Below the pieces are notes generated by a model. The model saw only the letters and a list, made by a program, of their open reading frames with translations, had not been told where the DNA came from and did not search any database. DNA of 64,000 nt from Afipia sp. GAS231 (GTDB lineage: Bacteria > Pseudomonadota > Alphaproteobacteria > Rhizobiales > Xanthobacteraceae), in NCBI RefSeq assembly GCF_900103365.1, contig NZ_LT629703.1, positions 3,100,001 to 3,164,000 on the forward strand, in the 5' to 3' direction. The position numbers and the translations under genes are program-made. Shown one piece after another: positions 1 to 9,004 of the stretch; the stretch's first letter is position 1; each line of letters begins with the position of its first letter.

Positions 1-808
1 CACGGGTATCCTTCGGGAAACAGGAGCCGCCGAAGCCCGGTCCGGCATGCAGGAATTTCGAGCCGATGCGATTGTCGAGCCCGATGCCGCGCGCGACTTC
101 CTGCACGTTGGCGCCGACTTTTTCAGAGAGATCGGCGATCTCGTTGATGAAGGTAATCTTGGTGGCGAGAAAAGCGTTGGCCGCGTATTTGATCAGCTCC
201 GCGGTGCGCCGCGCGGTGAACATCAGCGGCGCCTGATTCAGCGACAGCGGACGGTAGATGTCGCTCATCACCTTGCGGGCGCGCTCGTCCGAGGTGCCGA
301 CCACGATGCGATCCGGGAACTTGAAATCGCGGATCGCCGCACCTTCGCGCAGGAATTCCGGATTGGAGGCGACCGCGACGTCCGCCGTCGGATTGGCTTC
401 GCGAATCAGCCGCTCGACTTCGTCGCCGGTGCCGACCGGCACGGTCGACTTGGTGACCACTACAGTGAAGCCGGACAATGCCGTGGCAATTTCCTTCGCC
501 GCGGCGTGCACATAAGTGAGGTCGGCGTGGCCGTCACCGCGCCGAGACGGCGTGCCGACCGCGATGAACACCGCATCGGCTTCGGCGACCGGCCCGGTCA
601 GGTCGGTGGTGAAATCGAGCCGCTTGGCCTTGACGTTGGACGCCACCAGCGCATCGAGGCCGGGTTCGAAAATCGGGATCTCGCCCTTGAGCAAAGCGGC
701 GATCTTGCCGGCATCCTTGTCCACGCAGGTGACCTGGTGGCCGAAATCGGCAAAGCAGGCGCCGGACACCAGCCCGACATAGCCCGTTCCAATCATCGCA
801 ATGCGCAT
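1..808 (-). CDS. ugd: UDP-glucose 6-dehydrogenase, N-terminal part (runs off the window)
   Basis: Oxidises UDP-glucose to UDP-glucuronate with two NAD+, in the cytoplasm, for surface polysaccharide synthesis. About 269 residues are visible. The protein opens with MRIAMIGTGYVGLVSG, the Rossmann GxGxxG loop. Near the window edge it has GSCFPKDT, which carries the catalytic cysteine of the UDP-glucose/GDP-mannose dehydrogenase family. The C-terminal UDP-binding domain lies beyond base 1. The ATG at 808-806 is the first in-frame start before the Rossmann strand; no strong ribosome-binding site is seen. It is divergent from a membrane acyltransferase, which also fits an envelope polysaccharide role (inference). 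Confidence 0.93.
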   Translation of the reverse strand, partial: MRIAMIGTGYVGLVSGACFADFGHQVTCVDKDAGKIAALLKGEIPIFEPGLDALVASNVKAKRLDFTTDLTGPVAEADAVFIAVGTPSRRGDGHADLTYVHAAAKEIATALSGFTVVVTKSTVPVGTGDEVERLIREANPTADVAVASNPEFLREGAAIRDFKFPDRIVVGTSDERARKVMSDIYRPLSLNQAPLMFTARRTAELIKYAANAFLATKITFINEIADLSEKVGANVQEVARGIGLDNRIGSKFLHAGPGFGGSCFPKDTR

Positions 809-1086
809 CGAATAACCTGTTTCCAGGGCCGAACCGTTCTGACCAAATCAGAACCTGGTCTTCAGCCCTTGTTTCGAAGCGCTTTCTTTACCCGAGCCGG
901 CTTCGGTTTCGCTCGAAACGCTGTGGGGTGGTTAACGCCCGTTCAGCTTTGCGTCGCCTCTTAAAACATTTGCGGGCCAAGGGGAAAGCGGAAAGCCACT
1001 GATCCGGCATGACATTTGTATGAATAAAGGAGAATGAAACCGATCGGGCGGATGATGCCGGCTTACCGCGCCGAAAAGAGACATTG

Positions 1087-2166
1087 ATGACCGCAAACGG
1101 CACATTCGCCATGTCAGAGCGTCCCGCTTTTGCGGGGGCCTCGGCGCGGCCCGACCGTGTCGACTGGGTCGACTATGCCAAGGGCATCTGCATTGTCATG
1201 GTTGTCATGATGCATTCGGTGCTGGGCGTCGAGGCCGCCGCCGGCCAGACCGGCTTCATGCATCTCGTGGTGATGTTCGCAAAGCCGTTCCGGATGCCGG
1301 ATTTCTTCCTGATTTCAGGGCTTTTCCTATCGGTCGTGATCGACCGCGACTGGCGCACCTATCTCGACCGCAAGGTGGTCCACTTCGTCTATTTCTACGT
1401 GCTGTGGGTAACGATCCAGTTCGGCTTCAAGGCTGAGTCCTTTGCCGCCGAATCAAGCTGGCATCATGTCGGCTACCTGTATCTGGAATCCCTGATCGAG
1501 CCGTTCGGCACCTTGTGGTTCATTTATTTGCTGCCGGTCTTCTTCGTCGTCACAAAACTGTCGCGCCGAATCCCGCCACCGGCGATCTGGCTGGTGGCAG
1601 CGGCACTCGAGATGATGCATGTCGCCACCGGCTGGACCGTGATCGACGAATTCTGCGCGCGCTTCGTCTATTTCTATTCCGGCTACTGGGCTGCCGCTTA
1701 CGTGTTTACGCTGTCGGATCGCGCACGGGCACGGCCTGCGCTCGCGCTCGCCGGGCTTGCGCTATGGGCGCTCGTCAACAGCAGTCTGGTCGCGTCAGGT
1801 TTCAGCGAGTGGCCGCTGGTTTCGCTGGCGCTGGGGCTGACGGGTGCGTGCGCCATCATCGTAACAGGCACGCTGCTGGCCCGGGCGCACCGGCTCAATT
1901 TCCTGCGCTATTGCGGCGAGCACTCCATCGTCATCTATCTCGCCTTCTTCCTGCCGATGGCGGCGACGCGAACGTTGCTGCTGCACAGCGGACTATCGGT
2001 AGACATCGGTACGATCTCGCTGATCGTGACCATCGCAGGCGTCGCCGGTGCCCTGGCGATCTGGCGGCTGGCCCTGGCGCTGCACGCCAACTTCCTGTTC
2101 GAACGTCCCGATGCATTCTGGATCGCGCCGAAAAAGCCGGAACCGGTACTGCAGGCGGCAGAGTAG
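1087..2166 (+). CDS. Acyltransferase family 3 integral membrane protein
   Basis: A predicted inner-membrane O-acyltransferase of 359 residues with about ten hydrophobic segments. After a hydrophilic start, VDWVDYAKGICIVMVVMMHS matches the opening of the acyltransferase-3 family, with the conserved histidine of MMHS; PDFFLISGLF follows, as is typical. Such proteins move acetyl or succinyl groups onto polysaccharides or glucans. The substrate cannot be read here. The divergent ugd suggests exopolysaccharide or O-antigen decoration (inference). The start is the ATG at 1087, directly after an in-frame TTG; an ATG at 1111 is possible. The gene is followed by polA with about 95 bp between. Confidence 0.85.
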   Translation: MTANGTFAMSERPAFAGASARPDRVDWVDYAKGICIVMVVMMHSVLGVEAAAGQTGFMHLVVMFAKPFRMPDFFLISGLFLSVVIDRDWRTYLDRKVVHFVYFYVLWVTIQFGFKAESFAAESSWHHVGYLYLESLIEPFGTLWFIYLLPVFFVVTKLSRRIPPPAIWLVAAALEMMHVATGWTVIDEFCARFVYFYSGYWAAAYVFTLSDRARARPALALAGLALWALVNSSLVASGFSEWPLVSLALGLTGACAIIVTGTLLARAHRLNFLRYCGEHSIVIYLAFFLPMAATRTLLLHSGLSVDIGTISLIVTIAGVAGALAIWRLALALHANFLFERPDAFWIAPKKPEPVLQAAE

Positions 2167-2260
2167 GTCGTCCGCCTCGCGGGTGATGACGGTGTGTATT
2201 GGGCGCAAAAACTGCCCCCCAAGGCTGTCATTCCCGCGCAAAAATCCCTAAATTTCGGCC

Positions 2261-5260
2261 ATGCCGAAAACAGCCCCCAAAGCCACCGCAAAACCCGATG
2301 CCGTCAAAGCCCTCAAGAAAGGCGACCATGTCTTTCTGGTCGACGGCTCCTCCTACATTTTCCGCGCCTATCACGCGCTGCCGCCGCTGAACCGCAAATC
2401 CGACGGGCTGCAGGTCAATGCTGTGCTCGGCTTCTGCAACATGCTGTGGAAGCTGCTGCGCGACATGCCCGAGGATAACCGGCCGACCCATCTGGCGATC
2501 ATTTTTGACAAGTCGGAAATCACCTTCCGCAACAAGCTTTACCCGGATTACAAGGCGCACCGGCCGCCGGCGCCGGATGACCTGATTCCGCAATTCGGCT
2601 TGATCCGCGACGCCGTGCGCGCCTTCGACCTTCCCTGCCTGGAACAGGGCGGCTTCGAGGCCGACGACCTGATCGCGACCTACGCCCGCGAGGCCGGCGA
2701 GCGTGGCGCCACCGCGACCATCGTATCGTCAGACAAGGATCTGATGCAGCTCGTCACCGACAAGGTGACCATGTACGACACCATGAAGGACCGCCGCATC
2801 GGCATCGCCGAAGTGATCGAAAAGTTCGGCGTGCCGCCCGAGAAGGTCGTCGAGGTGCAGGCGCTGGCCGGCGATTCCACCGACAACGTGCCTGGCGTGC
2901 CCGGCATCGGCATCAAGACCGCGGCGCAACTGATCGTCGAATACGGCGATCTCGAAACGCTGCTCCTGCGCGCCGGCGAGATCAAGCAGCCGAAGCGGCG
3001 CGAGGCCTTGATCGAGAACGCCGAGAAGGCACGGATTTCGCGAAAACTGGTGCTGCTCGACGACAAGGTCGCGCTCGACACGCCGCTCGACGAACTCGCG
3101 GTGCACGAGCCCGATGCACGCAAGCTGATCGCCTTCCTCAAGGCGATGGAATTCTCCACCCTGACCCGCCGCGTCGCCGACTATTCGCAGATCGACCCGG
3201 CCGATGTGGAGGCGGATGCGGCGAGCAAGAGCGGCGCCAGTGCCGCTGCGCCTGCCGCGGCCAAGTCCGGCGGCGGCACCGGCGATCTGTTTGCGAGCCC
3301 GGCCACCGCCAAGCCCGGCGCCGACAAGCAGGACAAGGCCGCCAGCGTCAAAGGCACACCGATTTCACTCGCCGCGGCCCGCGCCGAAGCCGCGCGAAAG
3401 CTGCCGGTCGATCGGAGCAAGTACAAGACCCTTCGCAGCGTCGACGAACTCAAGGTTTGGGTCGCCCGCGCCCGGGACGCCGGCACCTTCGCGATCGATG
3501 CCCAGGCGAATACCGACGATCCGATGCAGTCCGACATCATCGGTATTGCGCTGGCGCTGGCGCCGAACGATGCCTGCTACGTGCCACTGGCCCACAAGCA
3601 GGCCGGCGGCGGCGCCGGCCTGTTCGACGCCGGGCTTGCGCCGGACCAGCTCAAGGCCAGTGAGGCGCTGGCGGCGCTGAAGCCGCTGCTGGAGTCGGCC
3701 GGCGTCTTGAAGATCGGCTTCAACATCAAGTTCAACGCCGTGATGCTGGCGCAGCACGGCATCACCGTGCGCAACCTCGACGACGCGCAGTTGATGTCCT
3801 ACGCGCTCGACGCCGGACGCAACTCGCACGTGCTTGGGTCATTGGCCGAAAGCTGGCTCGGCCATGCCATGGTCGCTTACGGCGACCTCACCGGCAGCGG
3901 CAAGAACAAGCTCGGCTTCGATCAGGTCGCGATCGATAGAGCGACGGAATATTCCGCCGAGATCGCCGACGTGATCTGGCGGCTGGCGCGGTTGCTGAAG
4001 CCGCGCCTCGTCGCCGAGCACATGAACGTGGTCTACGAAACCCTCGAACGGCCGCTGGTCAGCGTGCTGGCGCGGATGGAGCGGCGCGGCATCTCGATCG
4101 ACCGCCAGGTGCTGTCGCGGCTGTCGGGCGAATTCGCCCAGACCGCGGCGCGCGTCGAGGCCGAGCTTCAGGAAATCGCCGGCGAGCCGATCAATGTCGG
4201 CAGCCCCAAGCAAATCGGCGACATCATCTTCGGCAAAATGGGGATAACCGGCGGCAGCAAGACCAAGACCGGCGCTTGGTCGACCTCGGCGCAGGTGCTC
4301 GACGAACTCGCCGAACAGGGCCACGAATTCCCGAAGAAGATTCTGGAGTGGCGGCAGGTATCGAAACTGAAGTCGACCTATACCGACGCGCTGCCGGAAT
4401 ACGTCCATCCGCAGACCCATCGCGTGCACACCACCTACGCGCTGGCCGCGACCACGACCGGACGCCTCTCGTCCAACGAACCGAACCTGCAGAACATTCC
4501 GGTGCGTACCGAGGACGGCCGCAAGATCCGCCGGGCCTTCATCGCCACCCCCGGCCACAAGCTGGTGTCGGCGGACTATTCGCAGATTGAATTGCGGCTG
4601 CTGGCCGAGATCGCCGACATCCCGGTGCTGAAGCAGGCCTTCCGCGACGGGCTCGACATTCACGCCATGACGGCGTCGGAAATGTTCGGCGTGCCGATCA
4701 AGGACATGCCGAGCGAGGTGCGGCGCCGCGCCAAGGCGATCAACTTCGGTATCATTTACGGCATCTCCGCGTTCGGTCTCGCCAACCAGCTCGGCATCGC
4801 CCGCGAGGAAGCCTCGGCCTACATCAAGAAGTATTTCGAGCGCTTTCCCGGCATCCGCACCTACATGGACGCGACGCGCGATTTCTGCCGCGCCAACGGC
4901 TACGTCGAGACGATCTTCGGGCGCAAGTGTCACTATCCCGATATCAAAGCCTCCAACGCCTCGGTCCGCTCCTTCAACGAGCGCGCCGCGATCAACGCGC
5001 GATTGCAGGGGTCCGCGGCCGACATCATCCGCCGCGCCATGACCCGGATGGAAGACGCCCTCGCCGCGAAAAAACTCTCGGCGCAGATGCTGCTGCAGGT
5101 CCACGACGAACTGATTTTCGAAGTACCCGACAAGGAGGTGGCGGCGACCTTGCCGGTGGTGCAGCACGTCATGCAGGACGCGCCATTCCCCGCGGTACTG
5201 CTCTCGGTGCCGCTGCAGGTCGACGCCCGCGCGGCGAACAACTGGGACGAGGCGCATTGA
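2261..5260 (+). CDS. polA: DNA polymerase I with a degenerate proofreading domain
   Basis: A 999-residue family A polymerase for Okazaki fragment maturation and repair. The 5' nuclease domain (about 20-310) has DGSSYIFRAYH, GFEADDLIATY, SSDKDLMQL and GDSTDNVPGVPGIG. The polymerase domain has motif A (SADYSQIELRLLAE), motif B (RRRAKAINFGIIYG) and motif C (LLQVHDELIFE), all intact. In the middle 3'-5' exonuclease domain, the E. coli DTE motif is DAQ (413-415), the exo II aspartate is Asn492 (NIKFN) and the exo III aspartate is Ile568 (YSAEI). Proofreading is therefore probably lost (inference). A low-complexity Ala/Lys/Gly linker lies near 320-380. The ATG at 2261 is the first plausible start. 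Confidence 0.98.
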   Translation: MPKTAPKATAKPDAVKALKKGDHVFLVDGSSYIFRAYHALPPLNRKSDGLQVNAVLGFCNMLWKLLRDMPEDNRPTHLAIIFDKSEITFRNKLYPDYKAHRPPAPDDLIPQFGLIRDAVRAFDLPCLEQGGFEADDLIATYAREAGERGATATIVSSDKDLMQLVTDKVTMYDTMKDRRIGIAEVIEKFGVPPEKVVEVQALAGDSTDNVPGVPGIGIKTAAQLIVEYGDLETLLLRAGEIKQPKRREALIENAEKARISRKLVLLDDKVALDTPLDELAVHEPDARKLIAFLKAMEFSTLTRRVADYSQIDPADVEADAASKSGASAAAPAAAKSGGGTGDLFASPATAKPGADKQDKAASVKGTPISLAAARAEAARKLPVDRSKYKTLRSVDELKVWVARARDAGTFAIDAQANTDDPMQSDIIGIALALAPNDACYVPLAHKQAGGGAGLFDAGLAPDQLKASEALAALKPLLESAGVLKIGFNIKFNAVMLAQHGITVRNLDDAQLMSYALDAGRNSHVLGSLAESWLGHAMVAYGDLTGSGKNKLGFDQVAIDRATEYSAEIADVIWRLARLLKPRLVAEHMNVVYETLERPLVSVLARMERRGISIDRQVLSRLSGEFAQTAARVEAELQEIAGEPINVGSPKQIGDIIFGKMGITGGSKTKTGAWSTSAQVLDELAEQGHEFPKKILEWRQVSKLKSTYTDALPEYVHPQTHRVHTTYALAATTTGRLSSNEPNLQNIPVRTEDGRKIRRAFIATPGHKLVSADYSQIELRLLAEIADIPVLKQAFRDGLDIHAMTASEMFGVPIKDMPSEVRRRAKAINFGIIYGISAFGLANQLGIAREEASAYIKKYFERFPGIRTYMDATRDFCRANGYVETIFGRKCHYPDIKASNASVRSFNERAAINARLQGSAADIIRRAMTRMEDALAAKKLSAQMLLQVHDELIFEVPDKEVAATLPVVQHVMQDAPFPAVLLSVPLQVDARAANNWDEAH

Positions 5261-5269
5261 GTTTCTTAC

Positions 5270-5404
5270 TTACCTCTCCCGCTTGCGGGGGAGGTCGGCG
5301 CGCGCGATAGCGCGCGACGGGCGGGGGAAGTCTCTCCGCTCGATAGGTCATCGTTTGTTGCGGCACCCCCACCCCAGCCCTCCCCCGCAAGCGGGAGAGG
5401 GAGC
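5270..5404. repeat. Dispersed palindromic repeat, family A, copy 1
   Basis: The outer arms are ctctcccgcttgcggggga and its near reverse complement tcccccgcaagcgggagag. Between them sits the hairpin cgcgcgatagcgcg and a variable middle. The copy lies directly after polA. Other copies are at 6156-6347 and 7751-7887, all in the same orientation. Confidence 0.85.
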
Positions 5405-5513
5405 GCACCACTGATGCGGCAGCGAGCCTAGAAATGTCCTCGGAGCAATTTCCGAAATGACAGCGCGGCTGCCGGCGCGTTAGAACACGCGCATCCCCTC
5501 GCGCGAGTCTGTC

Positions 5514-6149
5514 ATGCCTCACATTGCCACGCTGCTCGGTTTCGCCCTGGTCTCGCTCGGCATGGTGCTGACGCCGGGGCCGAACATGATCTATCTGATC
5601 TCGCGCTCGCTGACGCAGGGCCCGGCCGCGGGGATCGTGTCGCTCGGCGGCGTCGCGCTCGGTTTCTTGTTCTACATGCTGTGCGCGGCGTTCGGCATCA
5701 CCGCGTTGTTGTTCGCCGTGCCCTACGCCTACGACGCGCTGCGCTTTGCCGGCGCGGCCTATCTGTTGTGGATGGCGTGGCAGGCGCTGAGGCCGGGCGG
5801 CCGTTCGCCGTTTCAGGTGAAGAAGCTGAAGGTCGACGGCCCGCGCAAACTGTTCGCGATGGGGTTCGTCACCAACCTGCTGAACCCGAAGATCGCAATG
5901 CTGTATCTGGCGCTGCTGCCGCAGTTCATCGATCCCGCTGTCGGCAGCGTGCTGACGCAGTCGCTGGTGCTTGGCACGGTCCAGACCGTCATCAGCGTCG
6001 GCATCAACGCCGTGATCGCGCTCACCGCCGGATCGATCGCGATGTTTCTCGGCACCCGCCCGAGCTGGCTGTTGGTGCAGCGCTGGCTGATGGGGACGGT
6101 GCTGGCGGGCCTGGCGGTGCGGATGGCGTTCGAAGCGAGGAAGGCGTGA
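5514..6149 (+). CDS. LysE/RhtB family amino acid exporter
   Basis: A 211-residue inner-membrane protein with about six hydrophobic segments. It shows the family signature near the N-terminus, GMVLTPGPNMIYLISRSLTQ (residues about 15-34), and FVTNLLNPKIAMLYLALLPQ around residues 120-139, where the NPK motif is characteristic. Members export amino acids or homoserine lactone-like compounds by proton antiport; the substrate is not readable. The length is normal for the family. It is convergent with the glutathione S-transferase, and a family A repeat lies between them. Confidence 0.9.
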   Translation: MPHIATLLGFALVSLGMVLTPGPNMIYLISRSLTQGPAAGIVSLGGVALGFLFYMLCAAFGITALLFAVPYAYDALRFAGAAYLLWMAWQALRPGGRSPFQVKKLKVDGPRKLFAMGFVTNLLNPKIAMLYLALLPQFIDPAVGSVLTQSLVLGTVQTVISVGINAVIALTAGSIAMFLGTRPSWLLVQRWLMGTVLAGLAVRMAFEARKA

Positions 6150-6155
6150 CGCTCC

Positions 6156-6347
6156 TTACCTCTCCCGCTTGCGGGGGAGGTCGGATCGCATCGAAAGATG
6201 CGATCCGGGTGGGGGAAACTCTCTCCACACGAACGGTGTGACTCGCGGCGGCACCCCCACCATAGCCGATGCTTTGCATCGGCGTTCTTTTGGAAGAACG
6301 GCGGCCGTAGGCCGCCTATGCCCTCCCCCGCAAGCGGGAGAGGGAGC
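6156..6347. repeat. Dispersed palindromic repeat, family A, copy 2 (expanded with extra hairpins)
   Basis: It has the same outer arms as copy 1. Its middle is longer and holds several further small palindromes in a row: gatcgcatcgaaagatgcgatc, gccgatgctttgcatcggc, gttcttttggaagaac and gcggccgtaggccgc. It fills the convergent gap between the LysE gene and the glutathione S-transferase gene. Confidence 0.85.
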
Positions 6348-6356
6348 AGAAAGAAA

Positions 6357-6983
6357 TTAATCCAGCTTCGCGTCGAAGCCGCGCTTGGTGGCGGGGCGCG
6401 CCATCAGGGCGTTGTACCAGCGCTCGACATTGGGGAAATCCTTCAGCTCGACCTTATGGCGCGGGTGGCGCCAGGCCCAGCCGAGGATGGCGAAATCCGC
6501 GACCGACAGCGCATCGGCGACGAACTCGCGCCCCGTGAGCCGGCGGTCCAGCACGCCATAGAGGCGACGGGTCTCGGCCATGTAGCGCTTCAGGCCATAG
6601 GTACGGTCGGTCTCGCTCTCCAGCGCGATGAAATGATGCACCTGGCCCGGCATCGGGCCGAAGCCGCCCATCTGCCACATCAGCCATTCATAGACAGGGA
6701 TGCGATCGGCCAGCGGTTTCGGCAGGAATTTTCCGCTCTTCTCGCCGAGATAGAGCAGGATCGCGCCGGATTCGAACACGCTGACCGGCTTGCCGTCCGG
6801 GCCATCCGGGTCGACGATCGCCGGGATCCGGTTGTTCGGACTGATCTTGAGGAAGGCCGGCGCCATCTGCTCGCCCTTGCCGATGTTCACCGGGATCGCC
6901 TTGTAGGGCAGCCCCATTTCCTCCAGCGCGACCGAGATCTTGCGGCCGTTCGGCGTGTTCCAGGTGTGCAGCTCGATGGTCAT
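6357..6983 (-). CDS. Glutathione S-transferase, YfcG/Nu-class-like
   Basis: A 208-residue cytosolic protein. The N-terminal thioredoxin-like half begins MTIELHTWNTPNGRKISVALEE, with the TPNGRK segment typical of YfcG-like disulfide-bond reductases. NNRIPAIVDPDG contains the cis-proline that binds glutathione, and VFESGAILLYLGEK supplies the glutamate-serine pair. The C-terminal half is all-helical, with SVADFAILGW. YfcG-type enzymes reduce disulfides using glutathione; the substrate here is unknown. The full length and ATG start look normal. It is transcribed away from pyrE, whose start is about 180 bp away. Confidence 0.9.
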   Translation of the reverse strand: MTIELHTWNTPNGRKISVALEEMGLPYKAIPVNIGKGEQMAPAFLKISPNNRIPAIVDPDGPDGKPVSVFESGAILLYLGEKSGKFLPKPLADRIPVYEWLMWQMGGFGPMPGQVHHFIALESETDRTYGLKRYMAETRRLYGVLDRRLTGREFVADALSVADFAILGWAWRHPRHKVELKDFPNVERWYNALMARPATKRGFDAKLD

Positions 6984-7166
6984 TTCTTAGCTTTCCCCAC
7001 AAAGGCTTTGACCTCCCGTAGCGCGGAACCTCGCCGCTCGACAACTGCGCTTTGCGCGGGCCGCGCCTGCGTCCCACGGTACCCTGTTGACGACGACAGA
7101 TCGGCTCTGGAATGTCTCCGGGAGCATCGATAGATTGCGCGCCACCTCAAAACCCCGAGCAAAACC

Positions 7167-7730
7167 TTGTCCAAATCAGCCTCCCGCGCCCGCCTCGCCG
7201 AGATCATCCGCAAGCGCTCGTTCGGACGCGGTGAGATCACGCTGGCCTCGGGCCGCAAGAGCGACTTCTACTTCAACCTCAAGCCGACCATGCTCGACCC
7301 CGAAGGTGCCGCGCTGCTGGCGGAACTGACCTATGAAGCGCTGAAGGACGACAGGCTCGATTACGTCGGCGGCTTGGAGATGGGCGCGGTGCCGTTGGCC
7401 GGCGCGATCGCGCAACTGTCGTGGCTCAAGGGCCATCCGATCGCAGCGTTCTTCGTGCGCAAGAAGCCGAAGGAGCATGGTGCGCGTCTGGCCGTGGAAG
7501 GCCTCGCCAAGGGCGAGAGCCTGCAGGGCAAGCGCATCGTGATCGTCGAGGACGTCACCACCACCGGCGGCTCGGCGCTGAAGGCGGTCGACGCCGTGCG
7601 CGACGCCGGCGGCGAAATCGTGCTGGTCTTCACCATGGTCGACCGCGACGAGGGCGCGACCGAATCGTTTGCCGAAGCCGGCATTCCGTTCCGTTCGCTG
7701 TACAAGGCTGGCGAGTTTTTGAAGGATTGA
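7167..7730 (+). CDS. pyrE: Orotate phosphoribosyltransferase
   Basis: Joins orotate to PRPP to give OMP in pyrimidine biosynthesis; cytosolic and probably dimeric. 187 residues. The PRPP-binding loop is visible as [19 protein letters not shown] (about residues 121-139), and the orotate/phosphate region as [21 protein letters not shown] place the start at the TTG at 7167 because the typical N-terminus [19 protein letters not shown] follows at once and no in-frame ATG precedes the conserved region. It appears monocistronic. A family A repeat lies directly downstream. Confidence 0.95.
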   Translation: MSKSASRARLAEIIRKRSFGRGEITLASGRKSDFYFNLKPTMLDPEGAALLAELTYEALKDDRLDYVGGLEMGAVPLAGAIAQLSWLKGHPIAAFFVRKKPKEHGARLAVEGLAKGESLQGKRIVIVEDVTTTGGSALKAVDAVRDAGGEIVLVFTMVDRDEGATESFAEAGIPFRSLYKAGEFLKD

Positions 7731-7750
7731 GGGCTACGTCGGTGGTTTGC

Positions 7751-7887
7751 TTACCTCTCCCGCTTGCGGGGGAGGTCGACACGCGCGATAGCGCGTGGCG
7801 GGTGGGGGAAATCTCTCGGCAAACTCTGATATCCGTTATGCGGCGACACCCCCACCCCGGCCCTCCCCCGCAAGCGGGAGAGGGAGC
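7751..7887. repeat. Dispersed palindromic repeat, family A, copy 3
   Basis: It has the same arms as copies 1 and 2, with the hairpin cacgcgcgatagcgcgtg inside. It lies between pyrE and the DUF2865 gene, 20 bp after the pyrE stop codon. Confidence 0.85.
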
Positions 7888-7975
7888 AGAAAGACGCATT
7901 TCTTTTGCGCCGTCCGCGCCCCGTGCACCGCTCGTTTACCATCCCCTTTTATGGTGAATCGCACTGAAGCCTGTT

Positions 7976-8824
7976 GTGCTTCGGCGCGTTTTGTTGCGTT
8001 GGGTGGAGTTAGCGTTGCGTACAGAGTTGGCTTTTTTGCGCGTGCGGCGCCGCGCGACGCTTGTTGCCGCCATGACCTTGGGGTCGATGATGCTTGTGCC
8101 CGGCAGCGTTTCCGCTGAAGGGCTGTTCGACATGTTTTTCGGCGGCGCCCAGAAGCAGCAGGCGCGGCCGGCCCCGCCCCAAGCAAACTTCTTCGCCGAT
8201 CCGTTCGGCAATAACCAGCCGGCACCGCAGCCTGCACCGACGCAGCGCGTGGCCGGGGGCTCCGGACCCGCTTTCTGCGTCCGAAGCTGTGACGGCAAGT
8301 ATTTTCCGCTGACCATGCGCGGTAGCGCCTCGGCGGCGCAGACCTGCCAGGCCTTCTGTCCCGCCAGCGCCACCAAGGTGTTCTACGGCAGCCATATCGA
8401 CGGCGCGACCTCAGGCAATGGCGAGCGCTACGCGGACAGTGAAAACGCCTTCGCCTACCGCAAGGCGCTGCGCGCCGATTGCACCTGCAATGGACGGAGT
8501 CCCTCCGGCCTGGCGCCGGTCGACCTGACGCTCGACACCTCGCTGCGCTCCGGCGACGTCATCGCCACGACCGACGGCCTGGTCGCCTATACCGGCGTCC
8601 GGCTCGGCGCAGAGCAGACCGCGGAATTCACGCCGGTCGCGAGCTATCCCGGCCTCACCGCCGATGTCCGCGCGCGGCTCGGCGAAATGAAGGTCGCACC
8701 TGTCAGCGCCGAAATGGTCCGCGAGACGGTGATGCCGGAAGCCAGCCGCGAGATACCTACGGGGACGGTGACAGTGCCGAAAACCGTGGCGCCCAAAGCG
8801 GCGAAGCGGGCGGAAGTGAATTAG
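7976..8824 (+). CDS. DUF2865 domain protein, probably secreted
   Basis: 282 residues. A basic N-terminus (RRVLLRWVELALRTELAFLRVRRR) is followed by a hydrophobic stretch, ATLVAAMTLGSMMLVPGSVSAEG, that reads as a signal peptide ending near residue 48. The mature part has a proline/glutamine-rich linker, then a Cys-rich domain: FCVRSCDGKYFPL, TCQAFCPAS and CTCNG. This pattern is typical of DUF2865 proteins of Hyphomicrobiales, whose function is unknown. A GTG at 7976 is the assumed start; an internal ATG close to the signal sequence is an alternative. The tail is Lys/Pro-rich. A 32-bp family G repeat begins 18 bp after the stop. Confidence 0.75.
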   Translation: MLRRVLLRWVELALRTELAFLRVRRRATLVAAMTLGSMMLVPGSVSAEGLFDMFFGGAQKQQARPAPPQANFFADPFGNNQPAPQPAPTQRVAGGSGPAFCVRSCDGKYFPLTMRGSASAAQTCQAFCPASATKVFYGSHIDGATSGNGERYADSENAFAYRKALRADCTCNGRSPSGLAPVDLTLDTSLRSGDVIATTDGLVAYTGVRLGAEQTAEFTPVASYPGLTADVRARLGEMKVAPVSAEMVRETVMPEASREIPTGTVTVPKTVAPKAAKRAEVN

Positions 8825-8842
8825 GCGCCGCACGACCGAACC

Positions 8843-8873
8843 AAAATTTCGAAAACAACCCCATGCAAAGTAG
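8843..8873 (+). repeat. Short dispersed repeat, family G, copy 1
   Basis: The core is cgaaaacaaccccatgcaaa followed by gtag. Near-identical copies occur at 30234-30264 and 60888-60919. All three lie on the + strand, shortly after the stop codon of a + strand gene; here the gene is the DUF2865 gene. Confidence 0.8.
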
Positions 8874-8898
8874 GCAGCGACATCCGTAGGTCGCTGGA

Positions 8899-8999
8899 CC
8901 TCATGGTGAGGAGCACGCGAAGCGTACGTCTCGAACCATGAAGCCCCACCAATGCAGCCATCCTTCGAGACGGCGCTGACGCGCCTCCTCAGGATGAGG
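8899..8999. repeat. Dispersed palindromic repeat, family E, copy 1
   Basis: The arms are cctcatggtgaggag and ctcctcaggatgagg, with inner arms cgtctcgaaccatgaagccc and tccttcgagacg. A second copy is at 25718-25820. It fills the convergent gap between the DUF2865 gene and the unknown gene at 9005-9436. Confidence 0.85.
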
Positions 9000-9004
9000 A
9001 CCAA

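Noticed and set aside
6156..6347. Series of hairpins considered as a structured RNA or riboswitch
   Set aside because: The outer arms match two other copies in the window; the downstream gene is on the opposite strand, so no leader role fits.
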